NCBI GenBank assembly: GCA_943736015.1
Contig: OX031060.1
Span: forward strand, 4,608,001-4,672,000
DNA: 64,000 nt
Direction of reading: 5' to 3'
DNA from: Tridacna crocea
Lineage: Eukaryota > Mollusca > Bivalvia > Cardiida > Cardiidae
Shown: positions 31,608 through 41,970 of the stretch, piece after piece
Layout of the letters: the number at the start of each line of letters is the position of its first letter
Numbering within the stretch: the stretch's first letter is position 1
Made by a program: the position numbers and the translations under genes
The notes under the pieces: generated by a model
The model's input: only the letters and a program-made list of their open reading frames with translations
Databases searched by the model: none
Told to the model about the DNA's origin: nothing

Positions 31608-31797
31608 CCCTTTACAACACAATCCCAACACGATCCTGACTCTGAAAAAGAGGGCTTTTTGAACTTCTTTTTTCTCGCAAAGTTTTCTGACCTATCGAAG
31701 ACAAAAATCATCGTTTTTTTGGTACATTTAACTCATCTTCTGCAAGTGATTTGAACACGGACCAGTTTATCATTTTATCGTTTGATAAAGGATTGAA
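31604..31797. mobile_element. TTAA element family A, diverged, abutting the previous copy
   Basis: Starts at the same TTAA: CCCTTTACAACACAATCCC. Ends TTATCGTTTGATAAAGGATTGA. The core palindrome is lost. A further short family A end follows at 31947-32015. Confidence 0.7.
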
Positions 31798-32603
31798 CGA
31801 ACGAACGAAAGTCGTACAAAAATATTTAGACTTGTCCGAGTTGAAAGCATGATAATGTTTCAATATATTTATATATAACATAATCAGTTTCCCTCCAGCC
31901 AAGGGAATTAAGCTCTTTGTAAATGAATTGACGTGTAAACTCCCCTGAACTCTTCACCACACGACAAAAAATATAGACTTGTCAAAATTCAAAGCGTTCG
32001 CAAAGGACAATTTAACTGTGCGTTTAATGATGGTTATTTGTCTATATTTGACAACCGGTGGCATCGAATGTACTTTGATTATCACGGACATGTTTGTTCT
32101 GCGGGCCCATTCGGACATAATGTGGACAGACTGAAACCGTTCCTCGGTTTGTTGTGTTATGTTGAGCAACTATCATGACCGGCTTTTTTGGTAACATGTA
32201 TCGTTGTTTGTTTGTTTTTTCGTTCTTTCGTTCGTTAGTTCGTTCGTTTGTTTGTTTGTTTGTCTACATCCGTTTGCTTTTTTTTTACACTGCAATAAAA
32301 ACAACCTTAGTTATATCGCTGAGGGCAATGTACTTATCCATGCATTCCTGTTATTTCATCTATGATAGTTTGCATAACGTAATTACCCATCCACTTACTG
32401 CTTTCCAAGATAAATATTGTCAAAAAGAAAAATAAAAAAAGCAATTTTCAGCGGTTGGAGAAGAATAAGTCACGTGTAATGACTATCTTCAATCTTTAGG
32501 AAGACTTTGTGAGCAGGGGACTGAGCAAGACATCCCCGGGTTTCCAATGAGGTATGGTACCCGTCGGGCTCGAATAACCATGTTTATCTTCCAACAATAG
32601 CCC

Positions 32604-32867
32604 GCCCGCACGGGTGGCTCAGTGGTGAGCGTGTCGGACTCATGACCTGGTGGTTGTGAGTTCGATACCCGGTTGAGGCAAACTTTCTTTCCGGCGTACT
32701 TTCGCTTCTCACCTCTGCTGAAACATGTGAGAAAAGTAGTCTGTGGCTTTGGAAAGAAAGTTGTGTTAGAACTGGTGTAAGAAACCCAGGAAACAAACGT
32801 GCGTCACCGACCGCCATGATAAGACCTTAGCTGTTAAAGTGGAGTTAAAACCCCAATACAATACAAT
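32604..32867 (+). mobile_element. tRNA-headed SINE with target duplication
   Basis: A box GTGGCTCAGTGGTGAGCG and B box TGTGAGTTCGATACCC near the left. The right end is an ATACA-type tail. Flanks CCAACAATAGCCC (32591-32603) and CCAACAAAAGCCC (32868-32880) are a 13-bp duplication with one mismatch. Single copy in this window. Confidence 0.8.
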
Positions 32868-33160
32868 CCAACAAAAGCCCTTCGTTTAGAAGGATCTACT
32901 GAAAAAGTGTTTTGGAAATATTTCGTGAAAGGCAAAGAAAATTGAAATATTCCCCTTTAATATTTGGATATGTTTTCCCTTTACCACAGCTGGGTAGCCG
33001 AAGGTCAGTTTGTGCAAGGCTAAAAATTGTATCAAGTGAAAAATGACACTATTGGACACTTTTGATGCTGTTTTCATGAAATTGATATTTTCTATCGGGA
33101 AAAATGCAGCAGAAATATTGTTATTTCTATGGCCATTTGGCAAGAATATGTAACAAAGGA

Positions 33161-33229
33161 GCGGACAATGTAGATCCAAGATCAGACTGCACGTTCTGTG
33201 CAGTCTGATCTTGATCTAAATTGTCCGCT
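33161..33229. repeat. Family D hairpin core
   Basis: GCGGACAATGTAGATCCAAG and AGTCTGATCTTGATC arms around GCACGTTCTGTGC. Only the core is present here, without TTAA ends. Confidence 0.7.
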
Positions 33230-33676
33230 GAAGTAACATCAGCCGATCTGAACTCTAAGAGTTACAGAAAATGTTCATGATCATTATGTTGTCTCTCGCA
33301 AAATGATAAATCAACACCTGATCAGACATCTGTCTTGCCTGATTTAGAATCGCTTGACCATTTTACCTTCTAATGTTCTGAATGCCCCTTAGATGGATAG
33401 ACTTTTGGAAACTTTGTGCAAAAGGGAGAAGATGGTAAAACCCCACAAAATGACCATGTTTGCTATGCTTTTCTTAACAAATAAACCCTATCGTTTTACC
33501 ATACTTTCGGACAACTCTAAAAGTTTAACGTATAGTTTATTGTAAAACTTGCAATTTTGCCGGTTGTGTGGATCGAATTCAAACCGTTTGTTCTTTGTAA
33601 TCTGATCTTTGATTTACACAACCTAATAAGTTGAAGTTTATCCGCGAAAGTTAATTTGAAATCGCAATGCTTAAGA

Positions 33677-33893
33677 AGGGGTCGTGGATGGCCCAATGTA
33701 ATTTAAGGACATGTGACCTGGAGGTCATGGGTTCATGACTCACTGGAAGCAGTGGGTTTTCTTGCGTGAGTGTCCTTGTGCAAGACAACACAGAGCCCTA
33801 ACCAAGTACCGATGAAACCCAAGATATATATATATATATATATATAAATTTGTGAGCTGTAGCAACAATATAATTGAACAATGTTAAAGGCAG
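33677..33893 (+). mobile_element. SINE, copy of the family at 59027, with (TA)n
   Basis: GACCTGGAGGTCATGGGTTC at the tRNA-like part, GTGAGTGTCCTTGTGCAAG in the body and a (TA)n run at 33824-33845. It ends near AACAATGTTAAAGGCAGCG. Confidence 0.6.
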
Positions 33894-34074
33894 CGCTCAA
33901 CATCATACATTCATTCAAGCTCGAAATATTGAGAATTGTTCGGTATAAAGGGGGTGATGCAGGGAAAGTTCGCCATTTTTTGTCCATTAGTTCTCGGAAA
34001 ATGAATTATAGGGCGTAGGCGAGGCTCAGTCGCAAATAATAATACATTTGTTGTTCTTAACCCTTTCCCAAACC

Positions 34075-34150
34075 CGCAGTCCGCGCAGGCTGACCCGAGT
34101 CGATACTTTTTGCAGGTGGATTAAGACCCCTTTTCACAGAGTATGGCTCT
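34075..34150. repeat. Family F fragment
   Basis: AGTCCGCGCAGGCTGACCCG, AGTCGATACTTTTTGCAG and CCCCTTTTCACAGAGTATGG. Confidence 0.5.
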
Positions 34151-34298
34151 ATTTTTAGCTTCAGTTTAAGTTGATTATCCATTCAGAGAAAGCAACGTCT
34201 AATGGAAAATTTCGAAATGTTATGATATTATCTAGAATGGTTCTCTACTGTGTAAGTGTACAAAGTTTCAGTTGGTCATGATTTATGCCATATCGTCG

Positions 34299-34373
34299 GT
34301 TTACTTCAAAAAGCTCGTACCTACAGCTTGTTTCAAGCTGTAGTTAAGAGGGTTTTGAAGTAAACCGACGATA
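34299..34373. repeat. Hairpin repeat (family N, copy 3)
   Basis: TCGTCGGTTTACTTCAAAA and TTTTGAAGTAAACCGACGA arms around CTACAGCTTGTTTCAAGC. The best-kept of the three copies. Confidence 0.65.
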
Positions 34374-34609
34374 CGATATTCTTTGAAGAAAACAGAAAAA
34401 AAATGAAACGTTCTTCGATGAAAACGAAGATATTGTTAGAATTTGGAACTGTATCAACGAGATCATTCTAAATAGGTTTTCACATTATAGCACCTTATCA
34501 TCAAAGGGAAATAATTGTGCTGGCCATAAATATTCAAACCTCTTCATCTTTAATCTGGTGGAAATATTTCCAATAAAATTTCTGGGAACACTAATGCATA
34601 TGCGATTAT

Positions 34610-35112
34610 TATGCAAAGAAATTTCTCGTGATCTGATTGGATAACATGTCCAGAACATATAGATCATGTACCCTGGCAAAACCAACGTAAAAGAAGTTTC
34701 CCTATCGGGAGCCTCGTATACATGACTACACTATCAACATAACATTCAAAATGGCTGCATCGATCACGATTAACATAAAAAAATGCACGTTACCAAGGTT
34801 TCAGAACTTTACGTTAGTTCCCAGTGACGTCAGTTTTCACTAAATTGGAGACATTCAGAAGAGAAATTCTACTTCGTTAGCGTACTCAATTTTTTAAACG
34901 GAAAAACAGGTAAAATTCGCTTAATAAACGGTGGAATGGTAAAACTTTGCAGTATTATAAAAGTTCGTTGTACTGTCAGGTGGCAGGGGACTTGGAAACT
35001 TGTTCACGGCTGTGGTGAATCATGTCGCCACCTCCCTTCGGCTCGGGGCATCGTGATTGACCACAGCCGTGAACAAGTTTCCAAGTCCCCTGCTACCTGG
35101 CTGTATAACTAA
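34610..35112 (+). mobile_element. Family G element, full-looking copy
   Basis: GCAAAGAAATTTCTCGTGAT at the left, GTATACATGACTACACTATC and CCAGTGACGTCAGTTTTCA inside, and a terminal hairpin with CAGGGGACTTGGAAACTTG arms at 34978-35105. It ends 165 bases downstream of the Ras-like stop codon. Confidence 0.8.
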
Positions 35113-35179
35113 TAATATACAGCCAGAACTGTTAGATGTGTTCACATTTCAAGCTTTTTTACTAGCAACTGTTAGTTTG

Positions 35180-35185
35180 TTTATT
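35180..35185 (-). other. Candidate polyadenylation signal of the Ras-like gene
   Basis: AATAAA on the minus strand, 93 bases past the stop codon. Confidence 0.4.
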
Positions 35186-35277
35186 TACTTTTATGCTTGT
35201 TTCTAATTTAGCAGTATGTTTGAAAACAGAGATTTCACAATCTCTAAGGTACAATAATCCTGAAATCATACACATAT

Positions 35278-35724
35278 TTACAAAGTCGATGTGCGGGCTC
35301 TCCAAGTACGTTCGGCCAAGTTCTTCAGCGACTGCTGTATCTGTAACTTGGCCGCCACAGCTGGGTTCGACATGAATCTTGTCAGCTTCTCACGTTTCTT
35401 CATAATCTGTCTCACTTGCCGACATAGTGTTAGGAACACTTCACTTACACTATAATGTGACTCACTGGCGGAAGTCTCAAAAAAGTACAAACTGTATTCT
35501 GCACAAAGTCGTGACACATCCGTGTCAGACACCTGTTTCCGGTCTATCAAATCTGATTTATTCGCTACTAGTCCTACAGGTGCTTGGTTGTCATCTCGCA
35601 CTTTCTGTATATATTCAATAATGCGTCTAGCTGCATCAAAACTGTCCTTTTTATTTATTGCATAAACCACAATGAAGCAGTCTGCCCATACTATTTGGTC
35701 CTGGCTTAATTCGGAATATCTTTT
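35278..35724 (-). CDS. Ras-like GTPase, last exon
   Basis: Acceptor CCATTACAG|AAAAG, phase 0, 447 bases to TGA/stop at 35278. Encodes KRYSELSQDQ to ARTSTL: switch II end, helix 3, NKSD, ETSAS and the basic C-terminal tail (KKREKLTRF). Confidence 0.88.
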   Translation of the reverse strand, partial: KRYSELSQDQIVWADCFIVVYAINKKDSFDAARRIIEYIQKVRDDNQAPVGLVANKSDLIDRKQVSDTDVSRLCAEYSLYFFETSASESHYSVSEVFLTLCRQVRQIMKKREKLTRFMSNPAVAAKLQIQQSLKNLAERTWRARTSTL

Positions 35725-37461
35725 CTGTAATGGGATTGTAAGAAATGGTTACATAACAATACAAACAATCTATATGTACAAAAAAATCTTTCCTGGCTCA
35801 ATGGTTATGGTGTTGGAACTATAATCATGAAACGCCGGTTCAAATCCTGCTAACAGCGCTGGTTATGTGAAGGTCCATCAGGAAAGACTGCAGAGCCTCA
35901 GTCGGGTCAAAATCTAGGAAGGACGTTTATCTAAATATGATTAGCTGTTTATGTGATACGATTGCTATGTTTTTGAAAGCATTGTCCTTCTCAGATACTT
36001 ATGCATAAATATGTAGTTCTGAATCTTTGGGTCTTGGAGTTCGTGAATTTTAGTAAAAACTTAGTTTTAGTTAAAGAAAACTAAAAACTGCCAACTGAAA
36101 CAAACAAAACCGCTGCGAGTAAATTTTCAAAGTTACTCCAAAATTATGCTGTCCAATTTATTGATGTTGTAAACATGTTACCTGACCCAGTGAATCTATG
36201 ATGTGCAAGGTCACGTGTTTACTGTCTACTGACATGGAATGACTGTATAACATTTCTGAAAAAGAAAATTATTCAAAGATGTTGTGGTTGTGGTCGTAGT
36301 GTTGGTGGTGGCGGTGGTTGTGGTGATGATGGTGGTGTTGTTGTTTACCCCCCATCAAATATCATTTCAGCCATTAATAGAGACACATAATTCTAAGTTT
36401 GAATTATGTTATGAGAGGGGTAACCTCTAGAACTATATTATCATGGAACAAGTACTGATTCACAATCATCAAGGTCTACTAACATTTTTTTTGTATTCTA
36501 GCTCTTCAATTGAAAGCAGAAACAGTTGTTCATGCTCACTAGTAAGACAGAACTGTTGATATTTTATGGTTACGACCAGTGAAGATACCGATTTTCGTAT
36601 TCTAACTAGTGTATTGAAGACCAATACAGTTGTTCCCATGCACTTATAACCTAGATAAATGCGTGTGCCTCACAATCAGGTGGAAATATGACGTAATTTA
36701 CCCTACATTTTTTGCACTTGACATCATATTGTGATGCGTTTCTATGCAGAGTGGGTACGTCACGGGGAATAAGAGAAAATAACTGTACTTGACTTTGACT
36801 AACATCCCCCCAAAAGGATTAAAAACATGAAATTAACACAATATGTGTGTTTTTTTTTGTCGGTGAAAGATCGAAATTTATTTCACAGAGTGAACATCAT
36901 CGATAATATTTTCACGAGTGGCCACTTGTGAAAATATTACGGATGATGTTCACTGGATGAAATAAATTTCGATCTTTCACCATAAAAACAAATATCTCCT
37001 ATTTGTTGACAACTCGCTTTGCACGAAAACATATGAGCCATGCTCTGGGAAAAGGCGTTTACTCTATCTTCATGATGCATTTTAGGTTCCAGTAACGATC
37101 ATTCGATCATTGCTTTGGCGTTAGTTATGTTGGACAGCAGCCTGTGGCTTCGGAAAAATGTTGAACGGAGCAGTGGTACCAGAAATTCCAGAAAGGAGTA
37201 AGATGTGCAGTAGTACTAAAGTAATGCTAAAAACGGCGTTTAGACCATACAATCAATCAATCAATCAATCAATTCATTCATTCATTCATTCATTCATTCA
37301 TTCCGTCATTCCGTTATTCATTCATTCATTCATTCATTCATTCATTCATTCATTCATTTCATTATTAAATCACAAATTAATCCTACCCATTTTTTGTTAC
37401 TTACCAACCTCCGAATTATAGTCACCAATAAAACGTTTGGTCAGAAATCGCACTGTAAGGG
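35278..37461 (-). CDS. Ras-like small GTPase, RERG/RASL type (partial; first exon not found)
   Basis: Exons 37461-37405, 36255-36182 and 35724-35278 join in phase. They encode LTVRFLTKRFIGDYNSEV (switch I region), EMLYSHSMSVDSKHVTLHII, DSLGQ (switch II), QIVWADCFIVVYAINKKDSF, NKSD (guanine specificity) and ETSASE. The pattern LTKRFIxxY, YxHxxxxD and (R/V)WADxFxxVY is that of the RERG/RASL11 group. The C-terminus (ERTWRARTSTL) has no CAAX box, as in that group, so no prenyl anchor. The G3 motif is DSLGQ rather than DTAGQ: the Gln is kept, the Thr and Ala are not, so GTP hydrolysis may differ. The P-loop exon (GxxxxGK[ST]) must lie upstream, at higher coordinates or outside the window; its last base should be G in phase 1. 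Confidence 0.85.
35789..35955 (+). mobile_element. tRNA-like SINE fragment in Ras-like intron
   Basis: CTGGCTCAATGGTTATGG (A box) and GCCGGTTCAAATCC (B box) at tRNA-like spacing, then AGACTGCAGAGCCTCAGTC, which resembles the body of the 59027 SINE. Confidence 0.5.
36182..36255 (-). CDS. Ras-like GTPase, middle exon
   Basis: Acceptor TCTTTTTCAG|AAATG and donor GGTCAG|GTAAC. Its 74 bases encode MLYSHSMSVDSKHVTLHIID, then SLGQ. Two leading bases complete a Glu with the previous exon. Confidence 0.85.
36278..36345. repeat. GTG-rich simple repeat
   Basis: Imperfect GTGGTT/GGTGGTG tract within the Ras-like intron. Confidence 0.8.
36570..36995 (+). mobile_element. Family K element
   Basis: CCAGTGAAGATACCGATTTTC at the left in part, AATATGACGTAATTTACC, GGGTACGTCACGGGGAAT, and a terminal hairpin with GGTGAAAGATCGAAATTTAT arms around the inner GTGAAAATATTACGGATGAT. 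Other copies at 58139 and 61218. Confidence 0.75.
37251..37360. repeat. (CAAT)n then (ATTC)n microsatellite
   Basis: CAATCAATCAATCAATCAAT followed by about 18 ATTC units with one interruption; lies 45 bases from the Ras-like switch I exon. Confidence 0.95.
37405..37461 (-). CDS. Ras-like GTPase, switch I exon
   Basis: Acceptor TACATTTCAG|CCC and donor GGTTG|GTAAGT. Its 57 bases encode LTVRFLTKRFIGDYNSEV, matching the stretch just after the P-loop in RERG-like proteins. Too short to stand out as an open frame. Confidence 0.8.
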
Positions 37462-37607
37462 CTGAAATGTAAGAAGAGAGAATGTTTACTTTCTATGTAT
37501 ATATTCTTATCAGTACATTACCTTGCTGAGATTTCACAATTAAAACCAACACTGGTGATGATAAAGGGTATCTGCACTGGTGACGAAATATTTTTAGAAT
37601 GTTTGCC

Positions 37608-37849
37608 GGTGTAATGCAGAGAAATGACCCTCCCCTACAAAATGACCCATGGGTCATTTCACTACGTAGAGAAATGACCCGGGTCATTATTCTTTGTAAA
37701 GAAATGACCCCAGAGGGTCATTTTTTCTACTTAGGATAGTGACCCTGGTCATTCCTCTACGTAGTGTAATGACGTTTGGGGTCATTTCTCTACGTAGAAT
37801 GATGACCCTAGTCATTTTGTAGAGGAGAGTCATTTCTCTGCTTTACACC
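37608..37849. mobile_element. Palindromic element rich in GGGTCATTTC motifs (family Q)
   Basis: 242 bp with inverted ends of about 39 bp (GGTGTAATGCAGAGAAATGA at the left, the near complement at the right). Between them AATGACCC or GGGTCATT occurs about ten times, in alternating orientation, linked by CTACGTAGAGAAATGAC-like spacers. Lies 150 bases from a Ras-like exon, on the intron side. No matching copy elsewhere in the window. Confidence 0.7.
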
Positions 37850-37949
37850 TGAACTGCATTTTTCTTTATAGTTCAAATTGTATCAGTTTTTATACTTACT
37901 TGGATAAAAAAGGGTGAGGGTGCATACTCAAAGGAGACCAATCCGAAAG

Positions 37950-38119
37950 GCCAGGTTCCGTTTTTCTGCGACTTTCTGTTTTGCAAAAGTTAATTGTTAG
38001 ACAAAATCTAATGTAACCTTAAAGTGGCGTCTCAGATTAGCCTGAGCGGACGGACCAGACTGATCCAACACGACACTTTACGCAAAGGTCCGAATACCTC
38101 TTTTCACGTGTTGCAGGCC
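37950..38119. repeat. Family E, right half
   Basis: TTTCTGTTTTGCAAAAGTTA, AAGTGGCGTCTCAGATTAGC, ACGACACTTTACGCAAAGG and CACGTGTTGCAGGCCATAT. Confidence 0.7.
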
Positions 38120-38151
38120 ATATACAGTAGGCTATTTGGCGCCCAAAAATC

Positions 38152-38377
38152 GTTAAACCTTATACCGCACAATCACGAGTTTTCACGATCTGAGAAAGAC
38201 AGATTTTGATAAAAAAATGTGGGAAAAGGAGAAAATGTTGCCGAGCAACATTTTCTCCTTTTCCCACATTTTTAATAACCTCTTAAATACAAACCGAATG
38301 CATTTAGCCACACTAAATTTGTGGTCAGCAAATATCTTCAATATGGACAAATCTAGTTTATTCGTGTGAAAGGGTGA
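38152..38377. mobile_element. TTAA element family A, subtype with GTTGCCGAGCAAC centre
   Basis: AAACCTTATACCGCACAATC to GTGTGAAAGGGTGAAAC. The core palindrome is perfect but has a different centre: AAATGTTGCCGAGCAACATT. Confidence 0.75.
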
Positions 38378-38572
38378 AACATATTACAAGAGAAGGCGCC
38401 GTGCATCTAACGCACAATCAAAAAGACTACTTATCATAATCAAAGCAAAGAGTATCAACGGGAAATTCAGACTTCACAGATTTTTATATCCATCATACAA
38501 CTGACTTCGTCTGGAGGCAGGTGATTCGGTATGCATGTTTAACTCCTTGTCGTTTTATCAGCTCAGTATTTT

Positions 38573-39120
38573 TTAAAGGTGGGTATTTAGAATTTTTACA
38601 TGTCACCAAATTAAAAAGTATATATATCACTGAAATTCATATGAAAAAATAATACAAATCGTCAATAATTAAGATTCAAGAAATTACAAAAAAAAATTTG
38701 TTTTATGGTTTTCCCTTAAAAACCTACGTAGCCTCTTAAGGTATTTTTAGATTTCGCGCCAAAAATCAATAAAGCATTTTGGGAATGCCAACTGACTGGC
38801 ACGTGATCATAACGCTTAAATTCCATTACATAACAAATATGTAATAGTTATTTTCCATAATGTCTTCTTTGGACCCTATGTTTGAAATTTAATCTGTGTA
38901 TTCCTGTATGTAAATGAGCGAATTGATCATCTAAAAATAGAACGTGTCTCCCGTCGGTGTCGACCAGGGCTGTAGTAAATCTCTAATTTATCATGTTGTC
39001 GGACGGTGTTTGACTACTGGCGTTTTATGAATGAAAATTAAAAGGCTTTGGGAGTATAAGGATGATTTTTTTTGCACTTTTGTACAATTTTTGTTCCAAA
39101 ATCTGAAGGGCCACCTTTAA
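38573..39120 (+). mobile_element. TTAA element family B, full copy
   Basis: 548 bp from TTAAAGGTGGGTATTTAG to GGGCCACCTTTAA. Terminal inverted repeats of about 10-12 bp including TTAA. No coding capacity. The internal TTTTCCCTTAAAAACC shows the TTAA that is occupied at 59641 in another copy. Confidence 0.85.
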
Positions 39121-39297
39121 GACTTTCGTAGCATATACCGAGTCTGGATTAACGGCTCTAAAATGCTTTGCCAAAGGACATTTCCACGAAAAGCCCGTTG
39201 ACCTGAGTGAGGATCAAACCTAAAACCTCCACATACCAATCAAGCACCAACTGGACCAAGCAGGACACTGATAGATGAATGACCGTCATTATTATCA

Positions 39298-39772
39298 TAC
39301 TGCAGAGAAATTTCTCGTGATCAGGTTGGATAATATGCCCAAAACATATTTATCATACATGTACATTTGCAAAACCGACGTTAAAGCAGTTTTCCTTTCG
39401 GGAGCCCCGTATACATGGCTATACTATCAACACGACATCAAAAATGGCTGCATCGATCAAGATTAACATCAAGATTATGGGCCAAGCTGCACGTTTTAGC
39501 AAGTGTTATACCAAGGTTTCGGTGACGTCAGATCCAAATGACGCCAGTTTTCATTTAATTGGGGCACTCAGAAGGGAAATTCTTCAACGTCAGCTTACTC
39601 AATTTTTTAAACTAAAAAACAGATAAAACTCGCTTAACAAACCTTGGAATGGTATAACTTTGCAATATGATAAATTCGTTGTACGGTCAGGTGGCAGGGG
39701 ACTTGGAAACTTGTTCACGGCTGTGGTGAATCATGTCGCCACAGCCACCTGACAATACAACTAATAATGTCC
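39298..39772 (+). mobile_element. Family G element
   Basis: TACTGCAGAGAAATTTCTCG at the left, CCCCGTATACATGGCTATAC, GGAATGGTATAACTTTGC and GTTGTACGGTCAGGTGGCAG at the right. The terminal hairpin is shortened. Confidence 0.75.
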
Positions 39773-40960
39773 TGCGTTGGCCACTGCTTTAGTCAAAATA
39801 TAACTTGTATTAGGTTGATTTCTTATGCATGTTAGCACTTATCGCCCATTGTCTGTGAATGTCATATTCTTTGAAGATTTGACCTGTCTGCTATGACGTA
39901 TCACCTATCCCCACGAATACCTTGGAAGGGAAAAGTAGGGCTTATACCAAATTTATTAGCCTATTACCAAAGCATGTAGGTACTGTTTTGTTAAATGGCC
40001 GATGCAAAGGTTTCATGCTTGCCCCCACCTTTACCTTTTATTTTGGTCATTTTGTACTAACTTTGGTCATTACGTACCCACTTTGATCAGTTCATACCCA
40101 GTTTTTAATATGAGTTCGGTAATTTAGAAACTTGTTTTAATACTATTTTCTTGTCTTGGTTGCCGAATGACAACTGATTTTGTACATAGCTCGACAACTG
40201 ATTTTGGACACAGCTACATTTGGAACTATTTCGCCGAAGAATGGCTATGACTGTGTCTTATCGGTTCTTTCTTGTTCAAGTTTTAAGTTGCATCCTACAG
40301 ATTGCCTAGGGCTTCTCAGTTCATTTCTCACCGAGTTCTGCATTTATAAATTTAGTTTGGTGAATTTGAAATACTGTAATATGCCTTATTTCGGAAACAA
40401 CTCCTTTGCGGCGCCATTGATGTTACGTTTTCTTGGTTAAGTTATTTAGTAGGTTAAGGACTAAATGACTCCATTCGGCATGAGAAAGGTTGATCCATAA
40501 ATACTACACAAGGAAGGAAACACCGGAGGGCATATTATTGTCCTTCTTTCCGGTACCCATTACTTCCGGCACGCGAACTTTTACGTCTTTAAGCAGATCA
40601 CATATTAGCCATGGAGACAAAAGGAAAATAAACAAATGCTCGTAAAGAGCAATGTCTCCTTTTGCCCGAATGTTTTCACTTTTTATATTGAAATATCTTA
40701 TTGATCCTATCCCAAAGTGATTGCCCTAATTTTACAATATTGTGTTTAAGATCGTATATGGTAAATAATTATATTTCAGAAGGTAAATGAGTATAATTGA
40801 AGGAATTCGTGAAAGTCCTTCAAAAAGTCGGGCAGACCATTTAAGGGGCAGCGTTACATCCAGCTACCATTCTTACTTCCCAAATGAAATTTTCATGTCA
40901 TTTTCTCCCACTAGATGGCATTCTACAAAAACTAATTTATCTTATTTAGGCATTCTGGCT
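39773..40960. other. No gene seen; weak family A-type core
   Basis: Mostly unique-looking. At 40615-40680 a weak inverted repeat (GGAGACAAAAGGAAAAT / CAATGTCTCCTTTTGCC) resembles the GCTCGT-centred family A subtype. CCCACTAGATGGCATTCTAC at 40908 recurs near 62788. Confidence 0.4.
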
Positions 40961-40964
40961 ACGA

Positions 40965-41190
40965 ACTTACTACTAAACGGCAGAGTTTTAGATACGTCCA
41001 AATTTTAAGCATTTGCAGTTGATAAAATAAATGGTGCTGAAATTAATGAAATGTTCCATAACAAGTTAGAAAACATTGTGGGAAAAGGAGAAAATGCTGG
41101 ATACCAGCATTTTCCCCTTTCCTACAATGTTTTCAATAGATTTCTCTTGCAAAATAGCCAAAACACGGGATTGTATTGTAAAAAATCTTG
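40965..41190. mobile_element. TTAA element family A, diverged copy
   Basis: CTACTAAACGGCAGAGTTTT at the left, near-perfect core around CTGGATACCAG, GGGATTGTATTGTAAAAAAT at the right. Confidence 0.7.
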
Positions 41191-41218
41191 AAAAGAAAAA
41201 ATAACCTTTCTGGTCGGC

Positions 41219-41823
41219 GTAGATTAATTTCTTACTATACACAGAATCGAACGAGCCTCCCCGATTTTCGATCTAGACGCCCTATCCGGTTCACAGGGGC
41301 TCGACGACCAAATCGTGCGTTGTACTTCTAAAAGATCGCTCTTGACATAACTACCGATTGGAAGTGTTAAACAAAGTTATAAAGTATTGGACCAGACCGA
41401 TTTTTACCATATGGTAAGTCCGTTTATAGCATTTTACTGATGGTGTGCTTGTTACGAGGTCGTGTCCGACTTAACATTTTTAGCAACAATTTTACGATTG
41501 TCTATACGATCTTTCCTAGGGATTTGCTCTAAAGGAAGTGAACCCGTGTTGAAAGTTGAGAATATTCACTTAGCTTCTGCTAGGGATTTACATTTCGAAG
41601 ATATGTTAAAAATTTTGTGAGAAATCAGGGTTTGAACGAGGTCGGTATGCAAATTGACCTCTGTGAAGTCCTATCCCTTGTGTATATTTATATTCAGAGA
41701 TTCTGATTTTTTTCAGAAATGTCAATAATCCAGTATATTTATGCATATTAAAGTTTGTTTCGAGCCCCTGTGATCCGGTTTACAATAAAGAACGAGTCGA
41801 AATCGAGTGAGGCAATAATCTAC
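41219..41823. mobile_element. Element with long inverted ends (about 75 bp)
   Basis: GTAGATTAATTTC... to TATCCGGTTCACAGGGGCTC at the left is matched, in reverse, by CGAGCCCCTGTGATCCGG to GGCAATAATCTAC at the right. About 605 bp, single copy here, no coding frame. Confidence 0.55.
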
Positions 41824-41970
41824 TTTAGATCGTTTGTGAAACATAAAAATATAAGGAAACAGTCATGTTGACAGATTATGCTATATATATATGTTTTCAG
41901 TAGGTCTTTTCACAACAAGGGACTTAACGGTGTTGTTACGTTATAGAAGCGGTGGTAGGGTTGCGTTTCT

